Shown: positions 9,701 to 18,139, numbered from the stretch's first letter. The stretch: DNA of 64,000 bases from Roseivirga sp. (GCA_021404565.1 JAAWWF010000020.1:1-64000), one strand, 5' to 3'. Made by a program: numbers and translations. Notes: a model not told the origin generated them from the sequence alone.

Positions 9701-12430
9701 GCTGACCTTACCGCTGAACTCGACAGTGGATATTATGAGGTATTTCTGCTCTATGATGACAGCCGTTTCACAAGGGACAGGGTGCATATAAGACCAGGCA
9801 GTATCACCATTACAACTCCGGAAGCACAGGACTTTCAATCTTTTGAAAACCTCCCCTCCATATTATCAGACTTAGTCATTACAAACAGAGAAACGGTCAA
9901 ACCGAACGTTATTAATATCCCCAAACCCAGCCCGAATCTTAACGGTTTTGTATCCGGGGTGGTCACCGGTGCTGATGACGGATTACCCCTGCCACAGGTA
10001 ACCGTACTCTTCAAGGGTACCACCACCGGCATCCCTACGGACATGGATGGGTTTTTCAGGTTGCTTGTGCCAAACAATGGCGGCACGCTTGTTTTTCGCT
10101 ACCTGGGTTATGTAACGCAGGAGATAGAATTGGGTACGGAGAGTGTTCTTAACGTTCAATTATCACCTGATGCCATGTCTTTAGAAGAAGTAGTGGTGAC
10201 AGGCTATGGAGTGGCTTCATCTCTTCAAAAACTGAGTGGTGTCACCGTAGTAGAGAGTGAGGAGATTGGTATCAACGGCACATCTGGTACCCCTATCCAG
10301 ATCAGGGGTCTGAGCACTGCGTCCTCCACGCCCCTTTATATAGTAGATGGGGTACCGGTGAATTCGATGGACAATATATCAGAAGAATCTATCAATGATA
10401 TCTCCATTCTCAAATCCGCTTCTGCCATAGCCATCTATGGTACAAGAGGAGCGAATGGGGTGGTTTTAATCACTACCAAAGGGCCTGGCCAGCAAACGAG
10501 CATTGACAACATCAATCTCGACATCGAGCAGGAGGCTTCCGGCAACAGTATCAGGAACAATTTCAGAGACTACGCCTACTGGGCTCCATCGGTGACTACC
10601 GACAGGAATGGCGAAGCGACCATACTGATTCAGTACCCGGATGATATCACTTCCTGGAAGCACCATTTTCTGGCGATGAGCAATCGCGGGTTTACGGGTC
10701 AGCTCAAAACTACAACCAAGGCATTCAAACCGCTTGCCTCGAGGTTAATGATTCCGCGCTTCCTGATTGAGGGGGATTCGGCACAGGTTTATGGTCAAAT
10801 ATCAAACTACACTGGTGATAGCATCAATGTTTCGCGCAGTTTCCAGGTAGCCGATAAGAGCGTGGATCTGGGAAATCAGCTTATCACACAAGGTCATATT
10901 GACAGCCTGACCCTCACTGCTTCCGACAGAGATAGTCTTGATATTGTATACATGTTTAGCGCTCAATCGGGTGATGACGGTGAGCGAAGGTCATTACCAA
11001 TATTCAAAAAGGGAATTGAGCAAACCGATGGTAGCTTTTACCATCTGCAGAGAGACACCTCTTTCAGCATCAGCCCTGTTGAAGAATACAGCAAACCTAC
11101 CGTAACCATTATATCGGGCTTAAGGGATTTAATGCTTAAGGACATACAACATCTTCAGGAGTACGCCTACTGGTGCAATGAACAAAAGGCCTCTAAGCTG
11201 ATCGCCCTGCTGGCTGAAAAACAACTGCTTGACAAGACCGGGGAAGGTTTTCGAAAAAACGGTCGTATCAACAGGGTCATCAAAAGGATTCGCAAGGATC
11301 GTAATAAAGATGGTGGCTGGGGCTGGTGGAATGGCATGAGCTCTGCACCCTGGGTAACGAATCACGTAACACGCGCTCTGCTACTGGCACAGTTACAGGG
11401 CTTCGATACAAAAACTGACCTTCAGCAGAGCTCTCAAAACTTACTTGATCAGCTGGCGATGCTCAGAGGACATAAGCTCATAGAATCCATGCACGTATTG
11501 CTGGACATTGATTCAACGCTTAATCTCAGTCAGTACCTGGCTGTCGCTCAGGCGCAAAGTAACCTTACCACGACTGACCAGATCAAATTACTTCACCTTA
11601 AGTATCGAATTGAAAAGAGCCTGGACAGAACCGAGCTGGATGCCTATAAAAAAATATCGCAGAAGGCTGGAGTGTACTTTATGGATAGCACCAATGGTTT
11701 TCAGTCAAATAGTATTTTGGCCACTCTCAGTGCCTACCGATTGCTCAAAGAAATGGGAGGGCAAGAAGCTGAGCTGGCAGATATCAGAAGCTGTCTTATG
11801 CTGGACCGACAGTCGGGTCAGCTGAGAAACACCTATGAAGCTGCGAAAATCCTAAATACCATTGGGCCCGATCTGGATACTGCGTCTTTGGTACCGAACA
11901 TCAAGCTAAATGGTTCTGCTATCTCTGCATTTCCTTATCAAACCACTATGCGCGATCATGCTCCGATTAATATTGAGCTTGGTTCAAATAGCAGCGCCTA
12001 CCTTACGGTCTCCCAGGAGTTTCAGAACGGGAATCCCGTAAGCAATGATAGCCTGGCAGTGATAAGCACCTACTTTCTCGATAAAAATGGTGAAGCCCTG
12101 GAAAGTATTACCAAAGGGGAGCGCACCACACTTAAAGTACAAATCGAAGTTTCAGAACATCATAGCTTTGCCATGCTGGAGGTGCCGATACCGGGAGGCT
12201 GTAACTACTATGACAAACCTCAGCCCTATGCCAGAGGGCAGTATAGAGAGTACTTTAAGGACAAGGTAAACTTCTATTTCGAAAGCCTGGAGCCTGGCAA
12301 ATATGAATTTGAAATACCGCTGGTGAATCAGTTTTCGGGCCACTACACCCTAAATCCGGCCAGCTTGTCGCTGATGTACTATCCGCTGGTGCGTTCTAAC
12401 AATGAGACAAAGCAGGTAGTGATCCGTTAG
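6734..12430 (+). CDS. Alpha-2-macroglobulin-like protein with inserted carboxypeptidase-regulatory and TonB-plug domains
   Basis: A 1898-residue exported protein (signal peptide 1-19, ending LRGQQ). Residues 20-1060 are beta-rich and look like macroglobulin domains. Residues 1070-1145 form a CarboxypepD_reg-like domain (DGLPLPQVTVLFKGT, TDMDGFF). Residues 1150-1250 form a SusC-type TonB plug (EEVVVTGYG, PIQIRGLS, YIVDGVPV, AIYGTRGANGVVLITTKG) with no TonB barrel after it. From 1277 the A2M hallmark DYAYWAPSVTTDRNGEA appears, then a helical thioester-type domain with CNEQ at 1481-1484 (family motif CxEQ) and GGWGWW. Macroglobulins trap proteases; in bacteria they are thought to protect the envelope. 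Its 3' end overlaps the opposing operon by four bases. The intact CxEQ predicts a working thioester. Confidence 0.85.
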   Translation: MRIYVLWFLLCLSYLPLRGQQNLQFSAQSGYSLVYKLSLEEAKSIAHSGTASLSQFNLFNRTPYDTILNNEAGQHARQNGFYLLVKPVKQKLDASLQLVQNLEIKKIPDRKHLRFIILEDGVREVRPTEVSIDGRTIDYDEAIKAYRTKPRRGGSTIEVRHKGEEAIFPVFKNYNPLFYRFGNKILHSSPVKLIYKPGRDIYQSIAYGDPTGIVRKAGSLLFRDLRYANAYGYLLLNKPKYNRGDTLRYKLKLAKQDGRPYNRKVTMSIGGYNGNKFTREVRLKKGQTAGEIVLHDSLNLKLDGYQRLAVMRHADQLISTYFDFEDYSLKSEAYELTLGKEQHGLADGNVITLSGKDENDNQLKNSRYELEVKVASVDKNSVVGSLYIPHVLFKKQGRLEPDKETEIVLADSLFPKANMRYEVTVAFINAANDRIEQSKTASYRYDRPEISLNIEQDSVVFSFPDNYEGNRQLSIKGQSSFGEVKVNNEATSSLKAKLNPSFFYYRVFGADSTLLKSFDMRTIDNGISHRHKRTSDSLKISISNDHSLPMWYTLYREKRKIREGYTESPLNIELRAKNKESYLMSYRYLWAGNISNRSFEMDLYDRALNIEVDQQSLVIPGIKDSLRIRVTDYKGRPVSRVDVASVGITGKFKEDNIPNIPYFGLSGQLRTDNRNFDKPYRNSRKASLNYSRWKKPFRLDTVMYYLLTRPKGLEVMYLDTEDGQTQFAVLSIDKGSVRGISYIKLDDDLVYTYLNNQSEPFSFKASEGFHRIEIRTYSELIQVDSVYFEKGEKTVISIADDFTNQQVSRIDSIQNLRWPLSGAEKNLLAKHTLSVQLPEAQAFSVIQNGRQHDFIPRYLRNGRLGPFMHDSLAVITKDKVYKLLFEPGYVYEFTPDEVFKKNSSGQRFSFGWIDPTRLFDFLPSETVLDSRHIEDERRLTPRPQLELSNLRLSENRGVMSINPFMEKQRYLTHAYVVSDSTRSFALELGADLTAELDSGYYEVFLLYDDSRFTRDRVHIRPGSITITTPEAQDFQSFENLPSILSDLVITNRETVKPNVINIPKPSPNLNGFVSGVVTGADDGLPLPQVTVLFKGTTTGIPTDMDGFFRLLVPNNGGTLVFRYLGYVTQEIELGTESVLNVQLSPDAMSLEEVVVTGYGVASSLQKLSGVTVVESEEIGINGTSGTPIQIRGLSTASSTPLYIVDGVPVNSMDNISEESINDISILKSASAIAIYGTRGANGVVLITTKGPGQQTSIDNINLDIEQEASGNSIRNNFRDYAYWAPSVTTDRNGEATILIQYPDDITSWKHHFLAMSNRGFTGQLKTTTKAFKPLASRLMIPRFLIEGDSAQVYGQISNYTGDSINVSRSFQVADKSVDLGNQLITQGHIDSLTLTASDRDSLDIVYMFSAQSGDDGERRSLPIFKKGIEQTDGSFYHLQRDTSFSISPVEEYSKPTVTIISGLRDLMLKDIQHLQEYAYWCNEQKASKLIALLAEKQLLDKTGEGFRKNGRINRVIKRIRKDRNKDGGWGWWNGMSSAPWVTNHVTRALLLAQLQGFDTKTDLQQSSQNLLDQLAMLRGHKLIESMHVLLDIDSTLNLSQYLAVAQAQSNLTTTDQIKLLHLKYRIEKSLDRTELDAYKKISQKAGVYFMDSTNGFQSNSILATLSAYRLLKEMGGQEAELADIRSCLMLDRQSGQLRNTYEAAKILNTIGPDLDTASLVPNIKLNGSAISAFPYQTTMRDHAPINIELGSNSSAYLTVSQEFQNGNPVSNDSLAVISTYFLDKNGEALESITKGERTTLKVQIEVSEHHSFAMLEVPIPGGCNYYDKPQPYARGQYREYFKDKVNFYFESLEPGKYEFEIPLVNQFSGHYTLNPASLSLMYYPLVRSNNETKQVVIR

Positions 12431-12969
12431 TTTCCGGGCCTGACTTCTGCAATCTCTATCTCTACCAATATTGGTGTGTATGGTGGTACCACCCTGTTTT
12501 CGCTAAAAAAGCGACCTCCGCCTCCATAAGCCTCGTGAGAGGGTACAATCATGTGAATTTTACTTTCTTCCCTGCCCAGGGTATAAGCAACATTCAAAAA
12601 ACCAGGCCTTGAAAAGTTAGAAAAACCATATATGATGTCCCTCACCGGCATACTATTTCCCGGAGGCAGATTATTGGCAATCCGCACTTCTTCAAGATTG
12701 GTATCCATAAGCGTACTATCGAGCAGGTAAATCTGATAATTGAAAAACACCGTATCCTCTACTTTAATTGGCTCACCTATGCCTTCATTTATCCACTGAT
12801 AACGGATTTCAGTCGAGTGTACTTCAGCTGGGAAATCATGCCTTGCGATAAAGTCGTTTATTTCTTCCAGCTCACGGGAAAGGTTCTCTTCAAAGTCAAA
12901 GATCACCTCTTCCGTACAAGCACACATCAGTGCCAGAAGCATCATCGATAAAATTTGATTTGCCTTCAT
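12427..12969 (-). CDS. FKBP-like lipoprotein (copy 2)
   Basis: A 180-residue lipoprotein (signal MKANQILSMMLLALMCAC, lipid Cys in MCACTEE) with a C-terminal FKBP-type prolyl isomerase fold: HMIVPSHEAYGGGG and VVPPYTPILVEIEIAEV match the family's VPSELAYG and IPPN-LVFDVEL strands. The domain is divergent, so activity is uncertain; a chaperone role in the periplasm is possible. It is a paralogue of the lipoprotein at 13754-14317 (shared CTxEEVIF and EELxxINDFIA blocks). Last gene of the sigma-factor operon, overlapping the barrel gene upstream by four bases. Confidence 0.75.
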   Translation of the reverse strand: MKANQILSMMLLALMCACTEEVIFDFEENLSRELEEINDFIARHDFPAEVHSTEIRYQWINEGIGEPIKVEDTVFFNYQIYLLDSTLMDTNLEEVRIANNLPPGNSMPVRDIIYGFSNFSRPGFLNVAYTLGREESKIHMIVPSHEAYGGGGRFFSENRVVPPYTPILVEIEIAEVRPGN

Positions 12970-13757
12970 TCTTTTACTTTAAAGATGGAATAGCCTACTG
13001 TGAGATCTAAGTAGATGCTATTTCGGATGTAATAATCATCGCCAAACCTTCGTGCGACTCCTGCGCCTATGTCTACATAAGCTTTTTTAAAGAACCGCTG
13101 CTGATAGCCCACCCCTGTGATGAGGTATACAGGACCGCTACCTATTCCTCGTTTCTCTACTTCTCTGTAGAGTTGGTTGGTGTTCCTGTAGGTCTGCTCA
13201 TTCTCTTTTTGCCAGGTGAGAAGGTTGAGTCCACCGGCCAGCAGGTAAAACCCATAAAGGTTATCACCGCTTGTCCTATGAGCAATTGACTTGGCTTTAA
13301 AGGGCTGATAACGTAGTATCAGGTCAATATTGGCATAGTTTTTTGTCCATACCTGGATTCTTTCATTGGGGTTTGTCGTCTCTCTTGTGGAGTAGTATTC
13401 GTTGGCATAACCTCTTCCCAGATTGATGGATGATCTGATTTTTGCTTCTATAGAAAATTGTGTCTTTGGAATCTTTTTTTGATAACCCAGATCAAGAATG
13501 AACGTTGTGTTGGAGCTAGCGATTGCATCAAAGGCACTGTACAGCGGAGAGGTTCCTATTTTAAACATGGTCATCACATTATCCATGTTGTATTGACCAG
13601 GCTTGACCCGTACCCATTTCATATTTTTATTGGCGGGCTCTTCGAGGGTTTCTTCAGAAAATTTGAGTTCTGTTGTATCCTGCTGACCATAGAGGTTTAT
13701 CACCACGATGATACCGATTAATATGATGACCAGCCTGTTGTTTAAGTTTCTTTTCAT
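12966..13757 (-). CDS. Outer-membrane beta-barrel-like protein (copy 2)
   Basis: A 263-residue exported protein (signal about 1-25, NLYGQQ) with repeated amphipathic strands and a terminal aromatic-ended strand (IYLDLTVGYSIFKVKE), as in outer-membrane barrels. No known family was recognised. It overlaps its neighbours by four bases on each side and pairs with the FKBP-like lipoprotein that follows. The same order (barrel, then FKBP-like lipoprotein) occurs just upstream in the operon. Confidence 0.65.
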   Translation of the reverse strand: MKRNLNNRLVIILIGIIVVINLYGQQDTTELKFSEETLEEPANKNMKWVRVKPGQYNMDNVMTMFKIGTSPLYSAFDAIASSNTTFILDLGYQKKIPKTQFSIEAKIRSSINLGRGYANEYYSTRETTNPNERIQVWTKNYANIDLILRYQPFKAKSIAHRTSGDNLYGFYLLAGGLNLLTWQKENEQTYRNTNQLYREVEKRGIGSGPVYLITGVGYQQRFFKKAYVDIGAGVARRFGDDYYIRNSIYLDLTVGYSIFKVKE

Positions 13758-14317
13758 TCTACTTTTATTATTTCAGCGCTAATCAATAAGGTCGAATTTG
13801 CAGGAATTGAGACGATTCGTCTGGCCCCCTGTATGTTACCTCTTTCTCTGTTGTAGCCCTCCGTACCAAAGGCCAAAGCTGAGGGTACAAATAACCGAAC
13901 CTTGCCTCCTACCTTTATCAGTTCTTCTAAGCCCAGTAAAGCAGCGTTCCTTATTATCTGACCACAGGCATAGGTTTCAAATGTATCGATATAAACAAAA
14001 TCAAAGCCCTGGTCTCTTTCTACCTCTTCATAATTACTGAAGATGTACGTGCTGTCAAGGTGGTGTACCGTTAGTTTAAAACTTCTGCGGCAGTACTCAC
14101 GAAAAGTTTCTCCCGATCCTTCATCATCAATGATGTAGCTGAAACCAGAAGGATGTTGTTCAGCCACAATGTCGTTTGCAGCCAAAAAGTTATCTATGGC
14201 CTGAAGCTCTGCCTCGAGTTGCAGTTCGGCATTAAAGATGACTTCTTCTGAAGTGCATGCTCCTATCAACACCAGGTTTATCAAAGAGAGCAAAACGATT
14301 AGAAAACGATTTTTCAT
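13754..14317 (-). CDS. FKBP-like lipoprotein (copy 1)
   Basis: A 187-residue lipoprotein counted from ATG 14317; a GTG at 14323 would add two residues. Lipobox LIGAC, then a linker and an FKBP-type domain: GGKVRLFVPSALAFGTEGYN and IPANSTLLISAEIIKVE match the FKBP core strands closely, better than in the paralogue at 12427. Prolyl isomerases of this kind help fold periplasmic or outer-membrane proteins. It lies between two barrel genes, which suits a dedicated folding or partner role (inference). Confidence 0.8.
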   Translation of the reverse strand: MKNRFLIVLLSLINLVLIGACTSEEVIFNAELQLEAELQAIDNFLAANDIVAEQHPSGFSYIIDDEGSGETFREYCRRSFKLTVHHLDSTYIFSNYEEVERDQGFDFVYIDTFETYACGQIIRNAALLGLEELIKVGGKVRLFVPSALAFGTEGYNRERGNIQGARRIVSIPANSTLLISAEIIKVE

Positions 14318-14327
14318 ATTCACTTTA

Positions 14328-15152
14328 TCAGAATCCCAGTCCTATGAAAATATTGATATCAACCACAAAATCTTTGTAGAAATGATCGTAGCCCGAGGAG
14401 AAAGGTATGCGCCTGCCTACCTCGGCATTCACATCCACAAGCAACTTGCCAAAGAAGGGCCTTTGTATACCCCAGCCCACACTGAAGTAAGCAGGCCTGA
14501 AAACCCATTTTTTTGTTAGCACATGGTTTGACAGTTGAAAATTACTATCAAACATCAGGTCATCAACCTCAGAGTAGTTCAGGACATCACGCAACCTGAA
14601 AAAGAAATATTCAGAGGCCATATTGTGGCCGCTTACCTCAGCTTCCAATCTCTTTCTCAGGTTATAGTAATACCTGAGTGTGGCATGAAGTCGAAAACGG
14701 TGATTAAAAAACTCTCCACTGGTGTACCACAGACCATTGAGACTACCCGAGTTCTGTATATCGGGTCTGATCTTGTAATCATAAGTACCAAGCTCCATTT
14801 GATCAAGCCTGGTGAGGCTTTCCAGGTTCAAAGAGAAAGGCGAGTCTCCTATCTTACGCTCATAGGAAAAAATCAGGCTGTGAATAAACGGAGGCGCATT
14901 TCTCGTCCCAGAAAACTGAGCTGCCGCGGGTCTGTAACCCATCTTAAAAAGTCTTCTTTTATCTTCTTTGTTAATATACCGGAAGCGGGGCTTTAGGAGC
15001 ATGAGCCGTCTTTCCTCATCCGATTTTTTAAAAAGCTCTGAGGCCAGCAGGAGCTCTTCACCGTTGCTCGTGGTATCCCGTTGCTGAGCACTGACCTGAA
15101 GGCTCGTGAATAGGAGCAGGCAGATCATGTATTTATTGATAAGCCCTCTCAT
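14328..15152 (-). CDS. Outer-membrane beta-barrel-like protein (copy 1)
   Basis: A 274-residue exported protein (signal MRGLINKYMICLLLFTSLQVSAQQ) with many amphipathic strands and a C-terminal strand ending FIGLGF, a typical barrel terminus with a final Phe. Family not recognised. Its start overlaps the stop of the DUF4097-like gene by one base. It has the same genomic position relative to an FKBP-like lipoprotein as the barrel at 12966, though the two barrels are only weakly alike. Confidence 0.68.
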   Translation of the reverse strand: MRGLINKYMICLLLFTSLQVSAQQRDTTSNGEELLLASELFKKSDEERRLMLLKPRFRYINKEDKRRLFKMGYRPAAAQFSGTRNAPPFIHSLIFSYERKIGDSPFSLNLESLTRLDQMELGTYDYKIRPDIQNSGSLNGLWYTSGEFFNHRFRLHATLRYYYNLRKRLEAEVSGHNMASEYFFFRLRDVLNYSEVDDLMFDSNFQLSNHVLTKKWVFRPAYFSVGWGIQRPFFGKLLVDVNAEVGRRIPFSSGYDHFYKDFVVDINIFIGLGF

Positions 15153-16063
15153 TACTTTTGTGCGATGATTTTGACAGGAAAGAGCAGGTTTTTAATGCTG
15201 ATCCGGGCTTTGGAAAGACCATTCTCCACCTTGAATGCATAGCTTTTATCGAGCTCATTTACCTGGAGCCTTCTGGACTCTGTTTCAGGCAGGTCGATAA
15301 AGGAGCCGTTGACGCTCACATCATAATTAAAAGCATCGAGTTTATTGACGCTGAGGCTCACCTTACCGTGTCTTGATTTCACATCCAGTGCCTTGAGCAG
15401 GGTATTGGGAAAGAGCTCTAAACTTCCGTACTGATTCTTAATTCTCACATCACCCGCAAATCCCTGGAGGCTCATGTCGGTACGTTGCAAATCCATAATG
15501 GTAAGCCCATCCAGATTTTTACCTTTTACCTCTCCATAAGACACATGGGCCTGCACCTCACCAAAGAGTCTTTCGAGATTCACATCGCAGAAGTTTCCGT
15601 CTATTTTAATACTTCCGTACAAGTTGAGCAGGTCAATCACTCCGTACTCATTGTTTACCACCACCGACTGATCTACCGGAATAAAGATTCGGTATTTGAC
15701 GCTCAGGCTGCTGCGCACCTTACTCTTTCTGGCTGTTGAGTAGAAGGTATTTCTCAACACATACTGATCGGTAGTTTTTGAGATGGCATACTGAATGAAG
15801 TCCAGTTCTTCCAGTGCCACCTTCCTGTTTGGGTGCTTGGCAATCAGGTCCATTTCTACCCTAATGAAGTCTTTCTCCCATCCCGTCACGGTTACCTCAG
15901 CTTTTCTGCCCTTAATCACAATACCAGAGTCCAGTACCTCTTTCAGGTCTTGTTCTATCGTTTTGGTGACCACCTGCAGCTTCTGCTGTGCGTAGAGCGA
16001 ATTCGCGCAAAGGGCCAGGCAGAGCAGATAACTCAGCCAATATCGTTTTCCGGGTCTTTTCAT
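15152..16063 (-). CDS. DUF4097-like (adhesin-type beta-helix) exported protein
   Basis: A 303-residue protein with signal peptide (cut near YAQQ). The body repeats short strands such as NEYGVIDLLNLYGSIKIDG, VSYGEVKGKNLDGL and KNQYGSLELF, the pattern of DUF4097/putative-adhesin beta-helices. This family often sits in sigma/anti-sigma operons of Bacteroidota; its role is unknown, probably periplasmic. It overlaps the anti-sigma gene by four bases. Confidence 0.75.
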   Translation of the reverse strand: MKRPGKRYWLSYLLCLALCANSLYAQQKLQVVTKTIEQDLKEVLDSGIVIKGRKAEVTVTGWEKDFIRVEMDLIAKHPNRKVALEELDFIQYAISKTTDQYVLRNTFYSTARKSKVRSSLSVKYRIFIPVDQSVVVNNEYGVIDLLNLYGSIKIDGNFCDVNLERLFGEVQAHVSYGEVKGKNLDGLTIMDLQRTDMSLQGFAGDVRIKNQYGSLELFPNTLLKALDVKSRHGKVSLSVNKLDAFNYDVSVNGSFIDLPETESRRLQVNELDKSYAFKVENGLSKARISIKNLLFPVKIIAQK

Positions 16064-16578
16064 CCTCTTAAGAGTTTCACCAGTTCTTTTTTAATTCTTA
16101 CAGTTTCCTGATCGGCTTTGGTTTTCGCTTTATACAGAAACTCATCAAAGCCGGTCGTTTCTATCATATTCGCAATGTTTGTCACCTCTGCCTCTACTTG
16201 TGTCAGCTGGGTGATCAGGGTCTTGAACTCAGGCATTTCGCAAACTTCGCGGTAGCCGGTACACTCTTCTTCCAAAAACAGTTCGAAACCACTATCGGCT
16301 ACCTGAACCATTTCAATTTTGCTATCAAGGTCACTCAGTTCTTCGTCAAAACTGATATCAGAGCCTGAGTAGATACTGTTATACCCAAGCAGGCCTGCAG
16401 ATATGACCAGAGCAAACACAGCTGCGTACTTAAGCCATACAAAACCGGTCTTCTTCTCCGGAGAAACCCTTGTCTCAAGATCCGAGGCAATATCATCCCA
16501 CATTCCCGCAGGAGGAGCATGCTCAGGCAAATCCAAAACCGCCTTTCTCAGAGCCTTATCCTCTTTTTCTTTCTTCAT
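16060..16578 (-). CDS. Putative anti-sigma factor, single transmembrane
   Basis: A 172-residue protein with a charged cytoplasmic N-terminus (1-44), one membrane helix (about 47-66) and a periplasmic C-terminal part with a helical Glu/Lys-rich end. The zinc HxxxCxxC motif of classic ZAS anti-sigmas is absent. Assignment rests on its 23-base overlap with the ECF sigma gene and its topology. It would hold the sigma factor at the inner membrane until an envelope signal releases it. Confidence 0.7.
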   Translation of the reverse strand: MKKEKEDKALRKAVLDLPEHAPPAGMWDDIASDLETRVSPEKKTGFVWLKYAAVFALVISAGLLGYNSIYSGSDISFDEELSDLDSKIEMVQVADSGFELFLEEECTGYREVCEMPEFKTLITQLTQVEAEVTNIANMIETTGFDEFLYKAKTKADQETVRIKKELVKLLRG

Positions 16579-17098
16579 AGCCCCTGTTTGTTAATTTCTC
16601 CCTTAAAATATTCTTGGCGTAGTGCAGCTGTGACTTGCTCGTTCCCACAGTAACCCCAAGTAGTTCTGCTGCCTCTTTGTGCGAAAAGCCTTCCACCTCT
16701 ATCAGGTTAAAAACTACCCTACATTTATCAGGCAGTTGTCGCATGAGCTTATCCAGCAGCTCACCAGTCAAGGCATCATCAAAGCTCGCATCTGAACCCC
16801 CACTGGTTTCTTCTACTTCTACATGCAAATGCAGACCCGATACTTCTTTCAAAGCGGCTCTTACCACAATGGTCTTGATCCAGCTACCCAGGGTTCCTGT
16901 TCCTTTGAACTTCTGCAGATTGGCGTAAACTTTGATAAAGCCTTCCTGCAAGGCATCCTGGGCCAGATCGAAGTCGTTGGTGATACGGTAAGCCGTAGAA
17001 AACATGGCTGTTTTATATTGCTCAAACAACATGCGCTGCGCGAGCCTGTCCTGTCGGATACATTTTTTTACCAGCCTGGTCTCTTCTATTCTTTTCAC
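16556..17098 (-). CDS. ECF-family RNA polymerase sigma factor
   Basis: A 180-residue sigma-70 group IV protein. Region 2 is at about residues 18-85 (FEQYKTAMFSTAYRITND, DALQEGFIKVY) and region 4 at about 115-170 (LPDKCRVVFNLIEVEGFSH, EAAELLGVTVGTSKSQLHYA with its helix-turn-helix). The start is GTG at 17098, with an in-frame TGA immediately upstream. First gene of a seven-gene operon running to 12427 with overlaps or tiny gaps throughout, so it probably drives its own operon. Confidence 0.93.
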   Translation of the reverse strand: MKRIEETRLVKKCIRQDRLAQRMLFEQYKTAMFSTAYRITNDFDLAQDALQEGFIKVYANLQKFKGTGTLGSWIKTIVVRAALKEVSGLHLHVEVEETSGGSDASFDDALTGELLDKLMRQLPDKCRVVFNLIEVEGFSHKEAAELLGVTVGTSKSQLHYAKNILREKLTNRGYEERKRG

Positions 17099-17256
17099 TC
17101 AGTTTTTGCTTTCAATAGAAAGTGTGCTCAATCAACCAAATGGTTGGAAAGACTTCATTAAAACAACACAGAAAACAGAAACCCGGATAGTCCGGTAGTT
17201 TGCCTATCGTGGACAAACAACTGCCAAAACCACTTTATAGTGAGTTGTGACCCAAA

Positions 17257-17286
17257 AAAGCCTCTATCATAATGACAAGAGGCTTT
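17257..17286 (-). terminator. Rho-independent terminator after the DUF4249 gene
   Basis: AAAGCCTCT (17257-17265) and AGAGGCTTT (17278-17286) form a 9-bp stem with a 12-base loop. Read on the minus strand, the stem is followed by a T-run. It lies 24 bases after the stop of the DUF4249 lipoprotein gene. Confidence 0.8.
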
Positions 17287-17309
17287 GATATGTGTGCGGT
17301 GCTACGGGT

Positions 17310-18137
17310 TTAGCCCCCTGTATTGACAATGGTTTCAGTAAGCTGATAAGCAGCAAAAATCCCCACTCCTCCTTCAATGTTGGATCGAGACTGCACGGCT
17401 TCGGAAAAGGGGTCATCATTTTGGAAAACATTATAGTCTTTATGGTAGAGGTAGTAGTTCTCATCACAAGAGATTAAGAGCGCCTTTGCCTCAACAAAGT
17501 TTGGAACATTTCCGAAAAAGTAGGTCTCGCCTCTGGCAGTAATCGTGGCTCCATCACGGTTAGCATCAGAGTGGTATTCATCGGTATCGAAAAAAATGGA
17601 GGCTTGTTCCTCGCCACTCGCGTTCAAAAGGAATGTATTAATCCGATAGAAATTCTCCTGGCCGGGCAGATCTTCCCACGAAACGGTGGCTCTTTGCGCA
17701 TTGTTGCTACCTGAAGTGATGGAAAACCCACTGGCTGACACTGGCTGTGGTACTGTAGTCGAGGCGGTCACAGTTTCATTGCCTACTGTTACTTCCAACC
17801 CGTAGGTCTGGCCCGTAAGTATAGGAAACTGACTTGCTTGCAGTTTGTACAAATATTCTTCCTGCACATAGGGTAAGGTCACCGAGTTATTACCATTTGA
17901 TATCACCACCTTTGCGCTAGTAATGATATCCTCATTGCTACCATAGTCTGGCTGCAGGCCAAACACAGAACGTGACCAGGACACCTCTACTTCGAGTACA
18001 TCGCTCTGTGGAGAGATGAGCGAATTAACGACAATGAGTTTTTCATTCAAACCCAGCTTACCAGGATCTACATCCTCAACACAGGCCATCATCGCAAACA
18101 CTGCTAATAATGCGGCTATTTTAAAGGTCTTGCTCAT
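17310..18137 (-). CDS. DUF4249 lipoprotein, partner of TonB receptor
   Basis: A 275-residue lipoprotein (signal MSKTFKIAALLAVFAMMAC, then VEDVDPG). The body matches the DUF4249 pattern: NEKLIVVNSLISPQSDVLEVEVSWS, GQTYGLEVTV and TASTTVPQP. These proteins are regularly encoded beside CarboxypepD_reg/TonB receptors and may act as a surface-exposed partner in uptake, though no substrate is known. It starts two bases after the receptor gene's stop and is followed by a good terminator. Confidence 0.85.
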   Translation of the reverse strand: MSKTFKIAALLAVFAMMACVEDVDPGKLGLNEKLIVVNSLISPQSDVLEVEVSWSRSVFGLQPDYGSNEDIITSAKVVISNGNNSVTLPYVQEEYLYKLQASQFPILTGQTYGLEVTVGNETVTASTTVPQPVSASGFSITSGSNNAQRATVSWEDLPGQENFYRINTFLLNASGEEQASIFFDTDEYHSDANRDGATITARGETYFFGNVPNFVEAKALLISCDENYYLYHKDYNVFQNDDPFSEAVQSRSNIEGGVGIFAAYQLTETIVNTGG

Positions 18138-18139
18138 GA

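Noticed and set aside
14238-14996. Plus-strand frames of 93 and 153 codons inside the barrel/FKBP operon
   Set aside because: They oppose genes with clear signal peptides and overlaps of operon type; no independent support.
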